NCBI GenBank assembly: GCA_020860385.1
Contig: JAJBUK010000043.1
Location: forward strand, 1-64,000
Source: Clostridiales bacterium
GTDB lineage: Bacteria > Bacillota > Clostridia > Oscillospirales > Oscillospiraceae
DNA: 64,000 bases
Reading direction: 5' to 3'
The translations under genes and the position numbers were made by a program. Numbering within the stretch: position 1 is the first letter of the stretch; every line of letters starts with the position of its first letter. The notes under the pieces are model-generated. The model did no database searches, had not been told where the DNA came from, and saw only the letters and a list, made by a program, of their open reading frames with translations. Positions 50,466 through 59,020 of this stretch are shown piece after piece.

Positions 50466-51905
50466 ATGAAGAAGATTCTCTCTCTGGTGCTTGCTCTGGC
50501 AATGGCACTGTCCCTCGCCGCCTGCGGCGGCAGCAGCAGTGACAGCGGCAGCAGCTCCACCGGCGACAGCTCCAGCTCCGAGGGCAGCAGCACCAGCGAA
50601 AGCAGCAGCTCTGCCGAGGGCAGCGCCGCTGAGTCCGAGGGCGAGGCGGAGGAGACCGGCGGCGATGCCACCGAGGCTGCCGACTCCATCACCCTGTGGA
50701 CCTATCCCATCGGCGGCTGGGGCACTGAGGATACCGTCAACGCGTTGATCGAAGGCTTTACCGCCGCGACCGGCATCTCCGTCACCGTGGAGTACCTGGA
50801 CTACACCAACGGCGATGAGAAGGTCAACACCGCTCTGGCCGCAGGCGAAGGCCCCGACCTGATTATGGAAGGCCCTGAGCGTCTGGTGGCTGACTGGGGC
50901 GCCAGCGGCTACATGGTAGACATCTCCGACCTGCTGGACGACACCGACATCTCCGAGATCAATGAGGCCGCGCTGGCCGCCTGCTATGGCGACGACGGCG
51001 CCGTCTATGAGTATCCTCTGGTTATGACCGCCCACTGCATGGCCATCAACAAGACCGTCTTTGAGGCTGCCGGCGCCATGCAGTACCTGGACGAGGAGAC
51101 CCACCTGTGGAACTCCAGCGAGGACTTCTTCGCAGCAGTCCAGGCCGTCTATGAGTACACCGGCTCCACCGTGGGCGCCATCTACTGCGGCGGCCAGGGC
51201 GGCGACCAGGGCACCCGCGCCATCGTCAACAACCTGTACGGCGGCACCTTCGCCAGCGAGGATCACACCTCCTACACCTGGAACTCTGAGGAGAACATCA
51301 AGGCCCTGCAGGCTCTGGTGGATTGTGAAGGCATCGAGTTCGACGCCTCCATCGTCGGCGGCGACGAAATCGCTCAGTTCTATCAGGGCACCCTGAACAT
51401 GGCCTTCTGCTGGAACATCGCCCAGCAGCTGGATCCCAACACCGCAGGCACCGGCTCCGGCCTGACCCTGAGCGGCGACGAGATTTTGTTCATGGCCTTC
51501 CCCACCGAGGACGGCTCTGACCCCGAGCTGTGCGGCGGCATCTGGGGCTTCGGCATCTTCGACAACGGCGACGACGCCAAGATCGAGGCTGCCAAGCAGT
51601 TCATTCAGTACATGTGCGACTCTGAGGCCACTGCCGACGCCGTCACCGCTGCCAACTACTTCGCAGTCCGTGACACCGTGGTGGACGGCACCGTCGATAT
51701 CTCCGACATCTGGGCCGACAACGAAATCATGAACGAGTACAACGTTCTGATGCAGTACCTGGGCGACTACTATCAGGTCACCACCAACTGGACCTCCGCC
51801 CGCTATCAGTGGTGGAATATGCTCCAGGTCATCGGCGCTGGCGGCGACGTGACTGAGGCTGTGGAGACCTACGCCTCCAACGCGGACGCCGGTATCTCCG
51901 AGTAA
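50466..51905 (+). CDS. ABC transporter substrate-binding lipoprotein (family 1)
   Basis: This sugar-binding lipoprotein has 479 aa. The signal peptide ends with the lipobox LSLAAC (Cys near 20), followed by a Ser/Gly/Glu linker. The SBP_bac_1 domain opens with ITLWTYPIGGWGTEDTVNALIEGF and includes GEGPDLIMEGPERLVADW and FCWNIAQQLDPNTAG. The next genes are two MalFG-type permeases, and NanA follows, so sialic acid is the most likely substrate. No ATPase gene is in the operon; a shared MsmX/UgpC-like ATPase elsewhere probably serves it. AAAGGAGG precedes the ATG. Confidence 0.92.
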   Translation: MKKILSLVLALAMALSLAACGGSSSDSGSSSTGDSSSSEGSSTSESSSSAEGSAAESEGEAEETGGDATEAADSITLWTYPIGGWGTEDTVNALIEGFTAATGISVTVEYLDYTNGDEKVNTALAAGEGPDLIMEGPERLVADWGASGYMVDISDLLDDTDISEINEAALAACYGDDGAVYEYPLVMTAHCMAINKTVFEAAGAMQYLDEETHLWNSSEDFFAAVQAVYEYTGSTVGAIYCGGQGGDQGTRAIVNNLYGGTFASEDHTSYTWNSEENIKALQALVDCEGIEFDASIVGGDEIAQFYQGTLNMAFCWNIAQQLDPNTAGTGSGLTLSGDEILFMAFPTEDGSDPELCGGIWGFGIFDNGDDAKIEAAKQFIQYMCDSEATADAVTAANYFAVRDTVVDGTVDISDIWADNEIMNEYNVLMQYLGDYYQVTTNWTSARYQWWNMLQVIGAGGDVTEAVETYASNADAGISE

Positions 51906-51966
51906 TCTGGCCTTTTCGAGAGGCGAAACCGTCCCTGACAAGCACATAGCAAGTTGATGGGTCGCG

Positions 51967-52005
51967 CACCCCATCCCCGCGCTGCGCGGGGGTGGGGTGT
52001 TTTTT
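51967..52005 (+). terminator. Terminator/attenuator after the binding-protein gene
   Basis: CACCCCATCCCCGCG (51967-51981) pairs with CGCGGGGGTGGGGTG (51985-51999), followed by TTTTTT. It would limit read-through and keep the binding protein above permease levels. Confidence 0.85.
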
Positions 52006-52107
52006 CACAAAGGCAGAGGGAACTGCCTGCGCAATCGTCGGCCGGAAGCCGACAGAGCCTGCTTCCTTCCCTTCAAACCGTTTCTTTTTCAGAGAGGAGC
52101 GTTTTCC

Positions 52108-53019
52108 TTGGCAAATAGCAAGAGCCATCCGGCGACGAGCCGGGCGCTGGTGCGCAGAGAGACCATCTCCGGCTACCTCTTCATGCTGCCCAGCCTGATA
52201 TTCTTTGTCGGCTTCGTGATCATCCCCATGATCCTGTGTATCTACACCTCCTTCTTTGACGCCAACCTGACCGCCAATGGGGAGGACACCTTCATCGGCT
52301 TTGCCAACTATGTGGAGCTGTTTAATGACAGCATTTTCCGCAAGGCCCTGCTGAACACCATCATCATCGTGGTGGTCAGCGTGCCGGTGACCTGCGTCTT
52401 CTCCCTGTGGGTGTCCTCGGTGATTTATAAGCTGAGAGGGTCCCTGCTGTCCTTCTTCCGCTGCGTGTTCTACCTGCCGGTGGTCACCGGTTCCGTGGCT
52501 GTCACCGTGGTGTGGAAGTGGATTTACAGCTACCGTACCGGCGTGCTGAACGATGTGCTGACCGGTATCGGCATTCTTGACGGCAACGTGAACTGGCTGG
52601 GCGACACCAGCACCGCCCTGGCCTGTATCATCGTCATTCTGCTGACTACCTCTGTGGGGCAGCCCATCGTCCTCTATGTGTCCGCCCTGGGCAATGTGGA
52701 CAGCACCCTGATTGAGGCTGCCGAGGTGGACGGCGCTACCGATTTCCAGGTGTTCTGGCGCATCAAGTGGCCTCAGATGATGCCCACCACGCTGTACATC
52801 CTGGTCATCACTACCATCAACAGCTTCCAGTGTTTCGCCCTGATTCAGCTGCTGACCTCCGGCGGACCCACCCACGCTACGGACACGGTGATGTATTACA
52901 TCTACTATTCCGCGTTCAAGCTCTACCGCCTGGGCTACGGCAACGCTATGGGCGTGATTCTGGCTATCTTCATCGCCCTGCTGTCTGCTTTGCAGTTCAA
53001 GCTGGCCGAGGAAAAGTAA
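52108..53019 (+). CDS. Sugar ABC transporter permease (MalF type)
   Basis: This permease (303 aa) has six TM helices. It begins at TTG 52108 (LANSKSHPAT) behind AGAGAGGAG; the tracked ORF starts 37 codons too early. TM1 is YLFMLPSLIFFVGFVIIPM and the coupling loop is EAAEVDGATDFQVFWRIKWPQMMP. It forms the channel together with the next gene. The stop is 12 bp from the partner start. Confidence 0.92.
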   Translation: MANSKSHPATSRALVRRETISGYLFMLPSLIFFVGFVIIPMILCIYTSFFDANLTANGEDTFIGFANYVELFNDSIFRKALLNTIIIVVVSVPVTCVFSLWVSSVIYKLRGSLLSFFRCVFYLPVVTGSVAVTVVWKWIYSYRTGVLNDVLTGIGILDGNVNWLGDTSTALACIIVILLTTSVGQPIVLYVSALGNVDSTLIEAAEVDGATDFQVFWRIKWPQMMPTTLYILVITTINSFQCFALIQLLTSGGPTHATDTVMYYIYYSAFKLYRLGYGNAMGVILAIFIALLSALQFKLAEEK

Positions 53020-53031
53020 GGGGGTGCCGGT

Positions 53032-53922
53032 ATGAAGTCAAATGTGAAAAGCAAGCATCCCAGCGCGTACAAGGTGATTTCGCTGATCGTTCTGATTATC
53101 TTCGCGATTCTCTTCCTGTTCCCGCTGTACTGGATCATCACCGGCGCGTTCAAGCCCACTACGGACATCTACTCCGCAGATACGGTGTGGTGGCCTACCC
53201 AGTGGGTGACGACAAACTTTGAAAAGCTGTTCGCCAACCGCTCTGCGCCCCTCTTCACCATTGGAAGCCTGGAAGGGCCCACTGTGCCTGCCGCCATTCG
53301 CTGGCTCATCAACAGCGTGTTCATGTCCGTCATGGCCATGCTCCTGACCTGCATCACCGCCTCCATGGCCGGTTATGCCCTGGCGAAGAAGCGGTTCATC
53401 GGGCGGGGCGTGGTGTTTACCCTCATCGTCTGCGCCATGGCCCTGCCGAAGCAGGTTATCCTGATTCCCCTGATTCGTGAGATTTCCGCCATGGGGCTTT
53501 ACAACAGCCTGTGGGCCGTCATCCTGCCCACGGTAGGCTGGCCCTTCGGCGTATTCCTGATGAAGCAGTTCAGCGAAGGCGTCCCCGGCGAAATGCTGGA
53601 GGCCGCCCGCATCGACGGCGCAGGGGAGGCGCAAACCTTCGTGCAAATCGTCATGCCCCTCATCAAGCCGGGCATCGGCGCGCTGGCTATCTTCACCTTC
53701 ATCAACAGCTGGAACGACTATTTCACGCAGCTGATTATGCTGACCAGCAGCGCAAACTACTCCATCGCCGTCGGCATCTCCACCCTCCAGGGGGACAGCT
53801 CCACGGACTTTGGCATCCTCATGGCCGGCGCTGCGCTGGCCGCCGTACCCATCATCACCGTGTTCCTGATTTTCCAGAAGTACTTCACCCAGGGCATTAC
53901 CATGGGCGCCGTCAAGGGCTGA
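53032..53922 (+). CDS. Sugar ABC transporter permease (MalG type)
   Basis: This partner permease (296 aa) has six TM helices. It shows the family N terminus with FAILFLFPLYWIITGAFK, the ANG-less middle region NSVFMSVMAMLLTCITASMAGYALAKKRF and the coupling loop EAARIDGAGEAQTFVQIVMPLIKPG. AAGGGGGTG precedes the ATG. It is the last import gene before a terminator, with nanA downstream under a separate leader. Confidence 0.92.
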   Translation: MKSNVKSKHPSAYKVISLIVLIIFAILFLFPLYWIITGAFKPTTDIYSADTVWWPTQWVTTNFEKLFANRSAPLFTIGSLEGPTVPAAIRWLINSVFMSVMAMLLTCITASMAGYALAKKRFIGRGVVFTLIVCAMALPKQVILIPLIREISAMGLYNSLWAVILPTVGWPFGVFLMKQFSEGVPGEMLEAARIDGAGEAQTFVQIVMPLIKPGIGALAIFTFINSWNDYFTQLIMLTSSANYSIAVGISTLQGDSSTDFGILMAGAALAAVPIITVFLIFQKYFTQGITMGAVKG

Positions 53923-53970
53923 TTTACAGGATGTTCCGATTATGAGCGTTCCTGGAACAACGTGCCGTTT

Positions 53971-54004
53971 GGGAGGTACGGCGCGGTGCCGTACCTCCCA
54001 ATTT
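53971..54004 (+). terminator. Terminator of the sugar importer operon
   Basis: GGGAGGTACGGC (53971-53982) and GCCGTACCTCCC (53988-53999), followed by AATTTTA. Confidence 0.8.
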
Positions 54005-54027
54005 TAATGATTTTCAACAATTATGAA

Positions 54028-54190
54028 TAGGGAACCCCTGAACAAATGCACTTCGGCGTCTTGCGGTAAATTTACGCCATAAATGCGTTGCAAAATCTTG
54101 AAATCCGTCAGGATTCCTGCGCTTTTGCGCCTTTTTCTGACGCAAATTTCCTCGCAATCCGCTCTCGTCCATTTATTCAGAGGTTCCCTA
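54028..54190. mobile_element. Candidate 163-bp MITE upstream of nanA
   Basis: A 21-bp arm at 54028-54048 (TAGGGAACCCCTGAACAAAT...) recurs as its reverse complement at 54170-54190 (...TTATTCAGAGGTTCCCTA), 19 of 21 matching. The ends are flanked by TA, as in IS630/Tc1-type or similar TA-targeting elements. The middle has no ORF. It splits the nan operon between the permease terminator and nanA. No second copy lies in the window, so the MITE call is provisional. Confidence 0.6.
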
Positions 54191-54213
54191 GGACAAGGAA
54201 AAGGAGATTCAAC

Positions 54214-55143
54214 ATGAAGGACATCACCAGGTATCAAGGTATCATTCCTGCGTTTTATGCCTGCTACGATAAGGACGGGGAGGTCTCTCCCTCCGCCGTC
54301 CAGGCCCTGACCCGCCACCTGGCGGCCAAGGGGGTCAAGGGGGTCTATGTGGGCGGCTCCTCCGGCGAGTGCATCTACCAGTCCGTGGCCGAACGCAAGC
54401 TGATACTGGAGAACGTTATGGAGGCCGCAGAGGGGAAGCTGACGGTCATCGCCCATATCGCCTGCAATAACACCCGTGATTCCGTGGAACTGGCCCGTCA
54501 CGCTGAAAGCCTGGGCGTGGACGCTATCGCGGCCATCCCGCCCATCTACTTCCACCTGCCGGACTACGCCATCGCCAAATATTGGAACGACATGAGTGCA
54601 GCTGCCCCTAACACGGATTTTGTGATTTACAACATTCCCCAGCTGGCGGGCGTGTCCCTGACCATGCCTCTGTTTCGGGAGATGCTAAAAAATCCCAACG
54701 TGACCGCCGTGAAGAACTCCTCCATGCCGGTGCAGGACATCCAGATGTTCAAGGATGAGGGCACCCGGGGAGGCCGCCCCTTCGTGGTGTTCAACGGCCC
54801 GGACGAGCAGCTGGTGTCCGGCCTGGCTATGGGGGCCGACGGCGGTATCGGCGGCACCTACGGCTATATGCCGGAGCTGTATCTGAAGCTGTTCGACCTG
54901 GTGAAGGCCGGGGACATCGTCAACGCAAGGGCGCTGCAATACGACGTGGACAACATCATCTACGCTACCTGCGCCACCAAGGGCAATATGTACGCCGTCA
55001 TTAAGGAGATCCTCCGCCGCCGGGAAGGGCTGGACATCGGCGGTGTCCGGGAACCGCTGTACAACCTGGTACCGGAGGACGAGGAGCAGGTGGCAACCTG
55101 CGTGGCTATGGTGGACGCCGCCATGGAAAAGTGGGTCGGCTGA
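54214..55143 (+). CDS. nanA: N-acetylneuraminate lyase (DHDPS/NAL family)
   Basis: This TIM-barrel aldolase (309 aa) splits sialic acid into ManNAc and pyruvate. It has GGSSGE (carboxylate-binding loop), the catalytic Tyr in FVIYNIPQLAGV, the Schiff-base Lys in VTAVKNSS and GADGGIGGTYGYMPEL, all typical of NAL. The tracked ORF reaches back into the inverted-repeat element; ATG 54214 follows AAAAGGAG. The surrounding sugar importer and AGE epimerase support sialic acid rather than dihydrodipicolinate chemistry. Confidence 0.92.
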   Translation: MKDITRYQGIIPAFYACYDKDGEVSPSAVQALTRHLAAKGVKGVYVGGSSGECIYQSVAERKLILENVMEAAEGKLTVIAHIACNNTRDSVELARHAESLGVDAIAAIPPIYFHLPDYAIAKYWNDMSAAAPNTDFVIYNIPQLAGVSLTMPLFREMLKNPNVTAVKNSSMPVQDIQMFKDEGTRGGRPFVVFNGPDEQLVSGLAMGADGGIGGTYGYMPELYLKLFDLVKAGDIVNARALQYDVDNIIYATCATKGNMYAVIKEILRRREGLDIGGVREPLYNLVPEDEEQVATCVAMVDAAMEKWVG

Positions 55144-55223
55144 ACAGGCAGGACGCGAAAGAAATCCGCTTTATACTCCGTTGATGTTGACGGAGCGGGG
55201 CTTCCAATCTTATAACGCCGATG

Positions 55224-55259
55224 AGCGAGGGGCTGCTGAATGGAAGGCAGGCCCTCGCT
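55224..55259 (+). terminator. Weak hairpin after nanA
   Basis: AGCGAGGG (55224-55231) pairs with CCCTCGCT (55252-55259), with no T run. It probably marks the nanA 3' end. The rest of the 323-bp gap to greA holds the greA promoter and nothing else I can name. Confidence 0.45.
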
Positions 55260-55334
55260 GCGTTGTTGGACAGGGATACGCCAAAATTGCCCTTTCAGCC
55301 GGATAAAAGGTGCGAAATCTCCCCACTTTCGCCC

Positions 55335-55363
55335 TTGACAGTAAGGGGAAAAATGCCTATACT
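55335..55363 (+). promoter_or_regulatory. Promoter of greA-lysS
   Basis: TTGACA (55335-55340), 17 bp, TATACT (55358-55363), about 100 bp before the greA start. Confidence 0.8.
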
Positions 55364-55466
55364 GTTAGTATTGTAGCTTCGTGCGACAATGTTTCGTTCA
55401 TTCAGCCTGCCCTGGGCCGTAACAGGCCCTCCCGGCAGGCGTTCATGCAGAAGGAATGGTGTCATT

Positions 55467-55943
55467 ATGTCAAACCCCGTAAAGCTTACGCCTCAGCATT
55501 TGAAAGAGCTGCAGGATGAAATGGTATGGATGAAAACGGTCCGCGAGAAGGAAGTGGCTGACCTGATTAAGGAAGCCCGCTCCTTCGGCGACCTGTCGGA
55601 GAACTCGGAATATGATGAGGCGAAGGACCAGCAGGGCAAGCTGTACTCCCGTGAGGCGGAGGTGCAGGCCATCCTGGACAACTATGTGCTGATCGACGAA
55701 AGCACGATGGACGATACCTCCGTTGCCGTCGGCGGCTCCGTCAAGGTGTTGGATGAGGAGTTCGATGAGGAACTGGAGTTCCGCATTGTTGGCACCCAGG
55801 AGGCGGACTCCATGGATGGCCGCATCTCGGAGGAATCCCCCTTCGGCAAGGCGTTGCTGGGCAAGCACGTTGGGGACAGCGTGAAGGTTCATGCGCCCGC
55901 CGGTGAGTTTACCTATCGAATTCTGGAAATCAGCAACAGCTGA
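55467..55943 (+). CDS. greA: Transcription elongation factor GreA
   Basis: GreA (158 aa) rescues backtracked RNA polymerase. The N-terminal coiled-coil domain contains EARSFGDLSENSEYDEAKDQQ with the acidic tip, and the C-terminal FKBP-like domain ends in FTYRILEISNS. The SPFGKALLGKHVGD segment is the usual family signature. The tracked ORF starts 26 codons early; I use ATG 55467. It is followed by lysS after a hairpin, a common pairing in clostridia. Confidence 0.95.
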   Translation: MSNPVKLTPQHLKELQDEMVWMKTVREKEVADLIKEARSFGDLSENSEYDEAKDQQGKLYSREAEVQAILDNYVLIDESTMDDTSVAVGGSVKVLDEEFDEELEFRIVGTQEADSMDGRISEESPFGKALLGKHVGDSVKVHAPAGEFTYRILEISNS

Positions 55944-55969
55944 TTGCATCGTCATACAACCCTGAAACT

Positions 55970-55993
55970 GCCCCACCTGGCCGCTCGTGGGGC
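55970..55993 (+). terminator. Hairpin between greA and lysS
   Basis: GCCCCAC (55970-55976) pairs with GTGGGGC (55987-55993), followed by GTTTCTAT. A partial terminator or attenuator between the two genes. Confidence 0.5.
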
Positions 55994-56037
55994 GTTTCTA
56001 TCGTACCAAACAGGAAGCGGCAGAATGGAGAGAGCAT

Positions 56038-57531
56038 ATGGCTAAGAAATTCCAGCCGGAATCGGAGCAGAGCCTGTCGGAGATTTTGCAAATTCGCCGG
56101 GACAAGCTGACCGCCTTGCAGGAGGCGGGCCGCGACCCCTATCGGGAGACCAAATACGATGTGACCCACCACGCCGCCGACATCAACGACCATTATGAGG
56201 AGATGGAGGGCCAAATCGTCTCCCTGGCGGGTCGCCTGATGAGCAAGCGGGGCATGGGCAAGGTGTCTTTCTGCGACCTCCAGGACAACTCCGGCCGCAT
56301 CCAGCTCTACGTCCGCCGGGATTTGGTGGGCGAGGAGGAATATGCCTGGTTCAAGAAGTGTGACATTGGCGACATTGTGGGCGTCAGGGGAGAGGTGTTT
56401 AAGACGGAGAAGGGGCAGATTTCTGTCCGGGCCAGCAGCGTCACTCTGCTGTCCAAGAGTTTGCAGCCCCTGCCGGAAAAGTTCCACGGCCTCACCGACC
56501 GGGAGACCCGGTACCGCCAGCGGTATGTGGACTTAATCGTCAACCCTGAGGTGAAGGATACCTTTGTGAAGCGCAGCATGATTATGCGGGAACTGCGCGC
56601 CTTCCTGAATGGCCGCGGCTTCCTGGAGGTGGATACCCCCATCCTGACCCCCTTCGAAATCGGCGCTGCCGCCCGTCCCTTCTATACCCATCACAACACC
56701 CTGGATATGGATATGGTGCTGCGCATTGAGACGGAGCTTTACCTGAAGCGTCTCATCGTCGGCGGCATGGAGCGGGTGTATGAGGTAGGACGCATTTTCC
56801 GCAACGAAGGCATGGACCCCAAGCATAACCCGGAGTTCACCACCATTGAGCTGTACCAGGCATACACCGACTTTCACGGCATGATGGATTTGGTGGAGGA
56901 TATGATGAAGACCGTGGCGCAGAACGTCTGCGGCTCCCTGGTGATTCCCTATCAGGGCCAGGAAATCGACCTGGGGCACTGGGAGCGGCTGACCATGGTG
57001 GAGGCGGTGAAGAAGTACAGCGGCGTGAACTATGCCGACTGGGCCACCGATGAGGACGCCATCGCCTGCGCAAAGGCGCACAACATCGAGTTGCCGGAGC
57101 TTCCCACGAAGGGAGCCATCCTGGCGGAGTTCTTTGACGCCTATGTGGAGGATAAGCTGATTCAGCCCACCTTTATCTATGATTACCCGGTGGAGAACAG
57201 CCCCCTGGCGAAGCGGAAGCCGGATGACCCCATGTTTACCGAGCGGTTTGAGTACTTCATCAACGCTACCGAGTTCGGCAACGCCTTCTCTGAGCTGAAC
57301 GACCCCATCGACCAGCGGGGACGTTTTGAAAAGCAGGTCGCTGACCGCAAGGCCCTGGAGCCGGACAGCAAGGCGCAGGTGGATTATGATTACATCAACG
57401 CCCTGGAGTACGGTATGCCACCTACGGGGGGCCTGGGCTTCGGCGTGGATCGGCTGGTGATGCTGCTGACGGACAGCGCGAGCATTCGGGATGTGCTGTT
57501 GTTCCCGACGATGAAGCCCATCGACCAGTAA
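56038..57531 (+). CDS. lysS: Lysyl-tRNA synthetase (class II)
   Basis: LysRS charges tRNA-Lys with lysine. It has 497 aa: an OB-fold anticodon domain (about 55-165, VSLAGRLMSKRGMGKVSFCDLQD) and a class II catalytic core. Motif 1 lies near FLEVDTPILTP, motif 2 is FRNEGMDPKHNPEFT and motif 3 is GFGVDRLVMLL. ATG 56038 follows GGAGAG; 17 tracked codons are dropped. It is the last core gene before the right-hand mobile element. Confidence 0.96.
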   Translation: MAKKFQPESEQSLSEILQIRRDKLTALQEAGRDPYRETKYDVTHHAADINDHYEEMEGQIVSLAGRLMSKRGMGKVSFCDLQDNSGRIQLYVRRDLVGEEEYAWFKKCDIGDIVGVRGEVFKTEKGQISVRASSVTLLSKSLQPLPEKFHGLTDRETRYRQRYVDLIVNPEVKDTFVKRSMIMRELRAFLNGRGFLEVDTPILTPFEIGAAARPFYTHHNTLDMDMVLRIETELYLKRLIVGGMERVYEVGRIFRNEGMDPKHNPEFTTIELYQAYTDFHGMMDLVEDMMKTVAQNVCGSLVIPYQGQEIDLGHWERLTMVEAVKKYSGVNYADWATDEDAIACAKAHNIELPELPTKGAILAEFFDAYVEDKLIQPTFIYDYPVENSPLAKRKPDDPMFTERFEYFINATEFGNAFSELNDPIDQRGRFEKQVADRKALEPDSKAQVDYDYINALEYGMPPTGGLGFGVDRLVMLLTDSASIRDVLLFPTMKPIDQ

Positions 57532-57797
57532 ATCCACAGTATATAGTGTTTGCACTTGGTAAATTCAACTATATATTGTATAATATCTCTGGCGTCATCC
57601 CCGCGTTGACAGCAATTTGACAGCAAAATTTTGAAGAATGACGCATCGTTATGAAGCGTTGTGTATTTCAGGCGAAACTGCATAAGGGTCAGGCAAGACC
57701 TGTGAGCACTTCTTGGAGCAATCTGGGGAGTGCTCTTTTTTCGTCCGGGCGGTCAGCTTCTGTCAGACAGTCAAATCAAAATCAGGAGGATACCACC
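57532..57797. other. Junction between lysS and the right-hand mobile element
   Basis: After the lysS stop come a weak inverted repeat TATATAGT/ACTATATA (57540-57575) and two tandem 11-mers (TTGACAGCAAT 57606-57616 and TTGACAGCAAA 57617-57627). A hairpin GAGCACT/AGTGCTC with a T6 run (57704-57741) then works as a terminator or leader attenuator. The 11-mers resemble arm-type integrase repeats in arrangement. No ORF with support is seen. Confidence 0.5.
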
Positions 57798-58061
57798 ATG
57801 AGCAACAACTACAAACCCATCAAAAGCATGAAAGAGGTTCCCGACCAACTGCGAAAACTGCGGCGGGAGTACATCCGCTATCAGCAGGCAGAGCTGATCT
57901 ACAGCCTGTCCCATAAGAAGCTGCTGGAGCTGGCAAGCGAAGCCGGAGCCATTTACCGCTTTGACAGTACTGTTCTCATCAACAGAGAGATTTTTGACAC
58001 CTATCTGGAACGGTTTCACGAACCGGCAACCAGGCATGACAAGGACGGTGATGACGAGTGA
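57798..58061 (+). CDS. Small excisionase-like protein (DUF6462 type)
   Basis: An 87-aa protein beginning MSNNYKPIKSMKEVPDQLRKLRREYI. The C-terminal half (KLLELASEAGAIYRFDSTVLINREIFDTYLERF) has the plan of a MerR-like/excisionase winged helix: a helix, a short wing with a tyrosine, and INREIFDTYL. Such proteins are common in clostridial integrative elements, where they probably bind DNA during excision or regulate transfer. AGGAGG precedes ATG 57798; 49 tracked codons upstream are shadow. It is coupled to the next gene. Confidence 0.75.
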   Translation: MSNNYKPIKSMKEVPDQLRKLRREYIRYQQAELIYSLSHKKLLELASEAGAIYRFDSTVLINREIFDTYLERFHEPATRHDKDGDDE

Positions 58062-58303
58062 GCGGCGACGTGTGGATGTTTTCTGACCAGATCGACGATG
58101 AGGATATGGAGTTTATGCACCACGAATTTGTGACCTACAACATGGCCTGCGATTACTACCGGCTGGGGCTAAAGCCTGTCACCCGTATGGCGCATGAATG
58201 TGGGGCAGTCTACAAAATCGGCAAGAAGGTGCTGATACGGCGGAGCATTTTTGAGGCATACCTGCGGGAACAGAGAAAGGTTGATGGTGAAAATAATGGC
58301 TGA
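58058..58303 (+). CDS. Second DUF6462-type small DNA-binding-like protein
   Basis: An 81-aa paralogue of the preceding protein. After a short acidic start, the segment FVTYNMACDYYRLGLKPVTRMAHECGAVYKIGKKVLIRRSIFEAYL matches the same excisionase-like plan (VLINREIFDTYL versus VLIRRSIFEAYL). It starts with a GTG overlapping the stop of the previous gene (GTGA), so the two are translated together; ATG 58076 is an alternative. Likely role: DNA binding in element excision or control, inferred. Confidence 0.7.
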   Translation: MSGDVWMFSDQIDDEDMEFMHHEFVTYNMACDYYRLGLKPVTRMAHECGAVYKIGKKVLIRRSIFEAYLREQRKVDGENNG

Positions 58304-58673
58304 ATGGGAGAAACGCATCTGCGAGAACGGAATTGATTATGTGCTGGTTGGGGATTATTACGTCCCAGATCTGAAGCTGCCGGAGGAAAAGCGCTCCATC
58401 GGACGCTGGGGGCGGTTGCACCGGGAATACCTGAAGGAGAACCGGCCATTCCTCTACACCGATATGGTGATCTCCGGTGAGATATGGACGTACCTGGCCG
58501 ATCTGAACGAACAGGCACAGGAACGGCTGGAGCTTATCATCGAACAGATGAAAGAGGCCGAAAGCGTGAACGAGGACATGAAGCGCCGTGACCAGATGGG
58601 TTGGATAGGTGCTATGAACAGTATCCGCAACCGGGCGGAGGAGATCATCAAGGCAGAGATGATTGATTTGTAA
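58296..58673 (+). CDS. tnpV: TnpV-family transposon-encoded protein
   Basis: A 125-aa protein with the TnpV plan: DYVLVGDYYVPDLKLPEE at the N terminus, then GRWGRLHREYLKENRPFLYTDMVISGEIWTYLADLNEQAQERLE and a C-terminal helix ending EEIIKAEMIDL. TnpV is named from Tn4451-type clostridial elements, where its exact role is uncertain. ATG 58296 overlaps the upstream gene by eight bases; ATG 58284 is also possible. It is the last gene of a three-gene unit that carries mobile-element accessory functions. Confidence 0.85.
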   Translation: MAEWEKRICENGIDYVLVGDYYVPDLKLPEEKRSIGRWGRLHREYLKENRPFLYTDMVISGEIWTYLADLNEQAQERLELIIEQMKEAESVNEDMKRRDQMGWIGAMNSIRNRAEEIIKAEMIDL

Positions 58674-58740
58674 GACCATATAAAGCAGGGGAAGTCGTCT
58701 CTTTTGAGGCGGCTTCTTCTGCTTTTCTGGTGAAAAATAT

Positions 58741-58829
58741 CAAAAGTAGCCCTATTGGGGCTACCTAAATAGCCCTACTGGGGCCACTACAAAACTGCAA
58801 ATGCCTGTTAAAATGGCATATGAAAAGGC
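58741..58829. repeat. Three-hairpin repeat unit, copy A
   Basis: The unit holds GTAGCCC/GGGCTAC, TAGCCCT/GGGGC-CACTA and ATGCC/GGCAT stems in about 90 nt. It recurs at 59021-59110 with changed but still paired stem bases. See the finding on covariation. No ORF with support overlaps it. Confidence 0.75.
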
Positions 58830-58881
58830 ACCCGTGAAGGGAAATACAAGCCAGGCGTGAAAGCCATATGTCTGAAAAGTA

Positions 58882-58917
58882 ATACTGCTGGTACCATTGA
58901 AGTTGTACCAACAGTAT
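58882..58917. other. Hairpin between the two repeat units
   Basis: ATACTG-c-TGGTAC (58882-58894) pairs with GTACCA-a-CAGTAT (58905-58917), 12 pairs with one mismatch and a 10-nt loop. Confidence 0.65.
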
Positions 58918-59020
58918 CACTACAGAAAAACGGATATTTGATATAATTGGACTATAGAGGCTTACAGCAATAAACCAATATAGCCAATATAGCAAGAGCT
59001 TCCTTTGGCTTCGAAAAGAC

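Noticed and set aside
58765-58995. 76-aa hydrophobic minus-strand ORF
   Set aside because: It crosses the structured repeat unit and has no ribosome site; hydrophobicity is a by-product of T-rich sequence.
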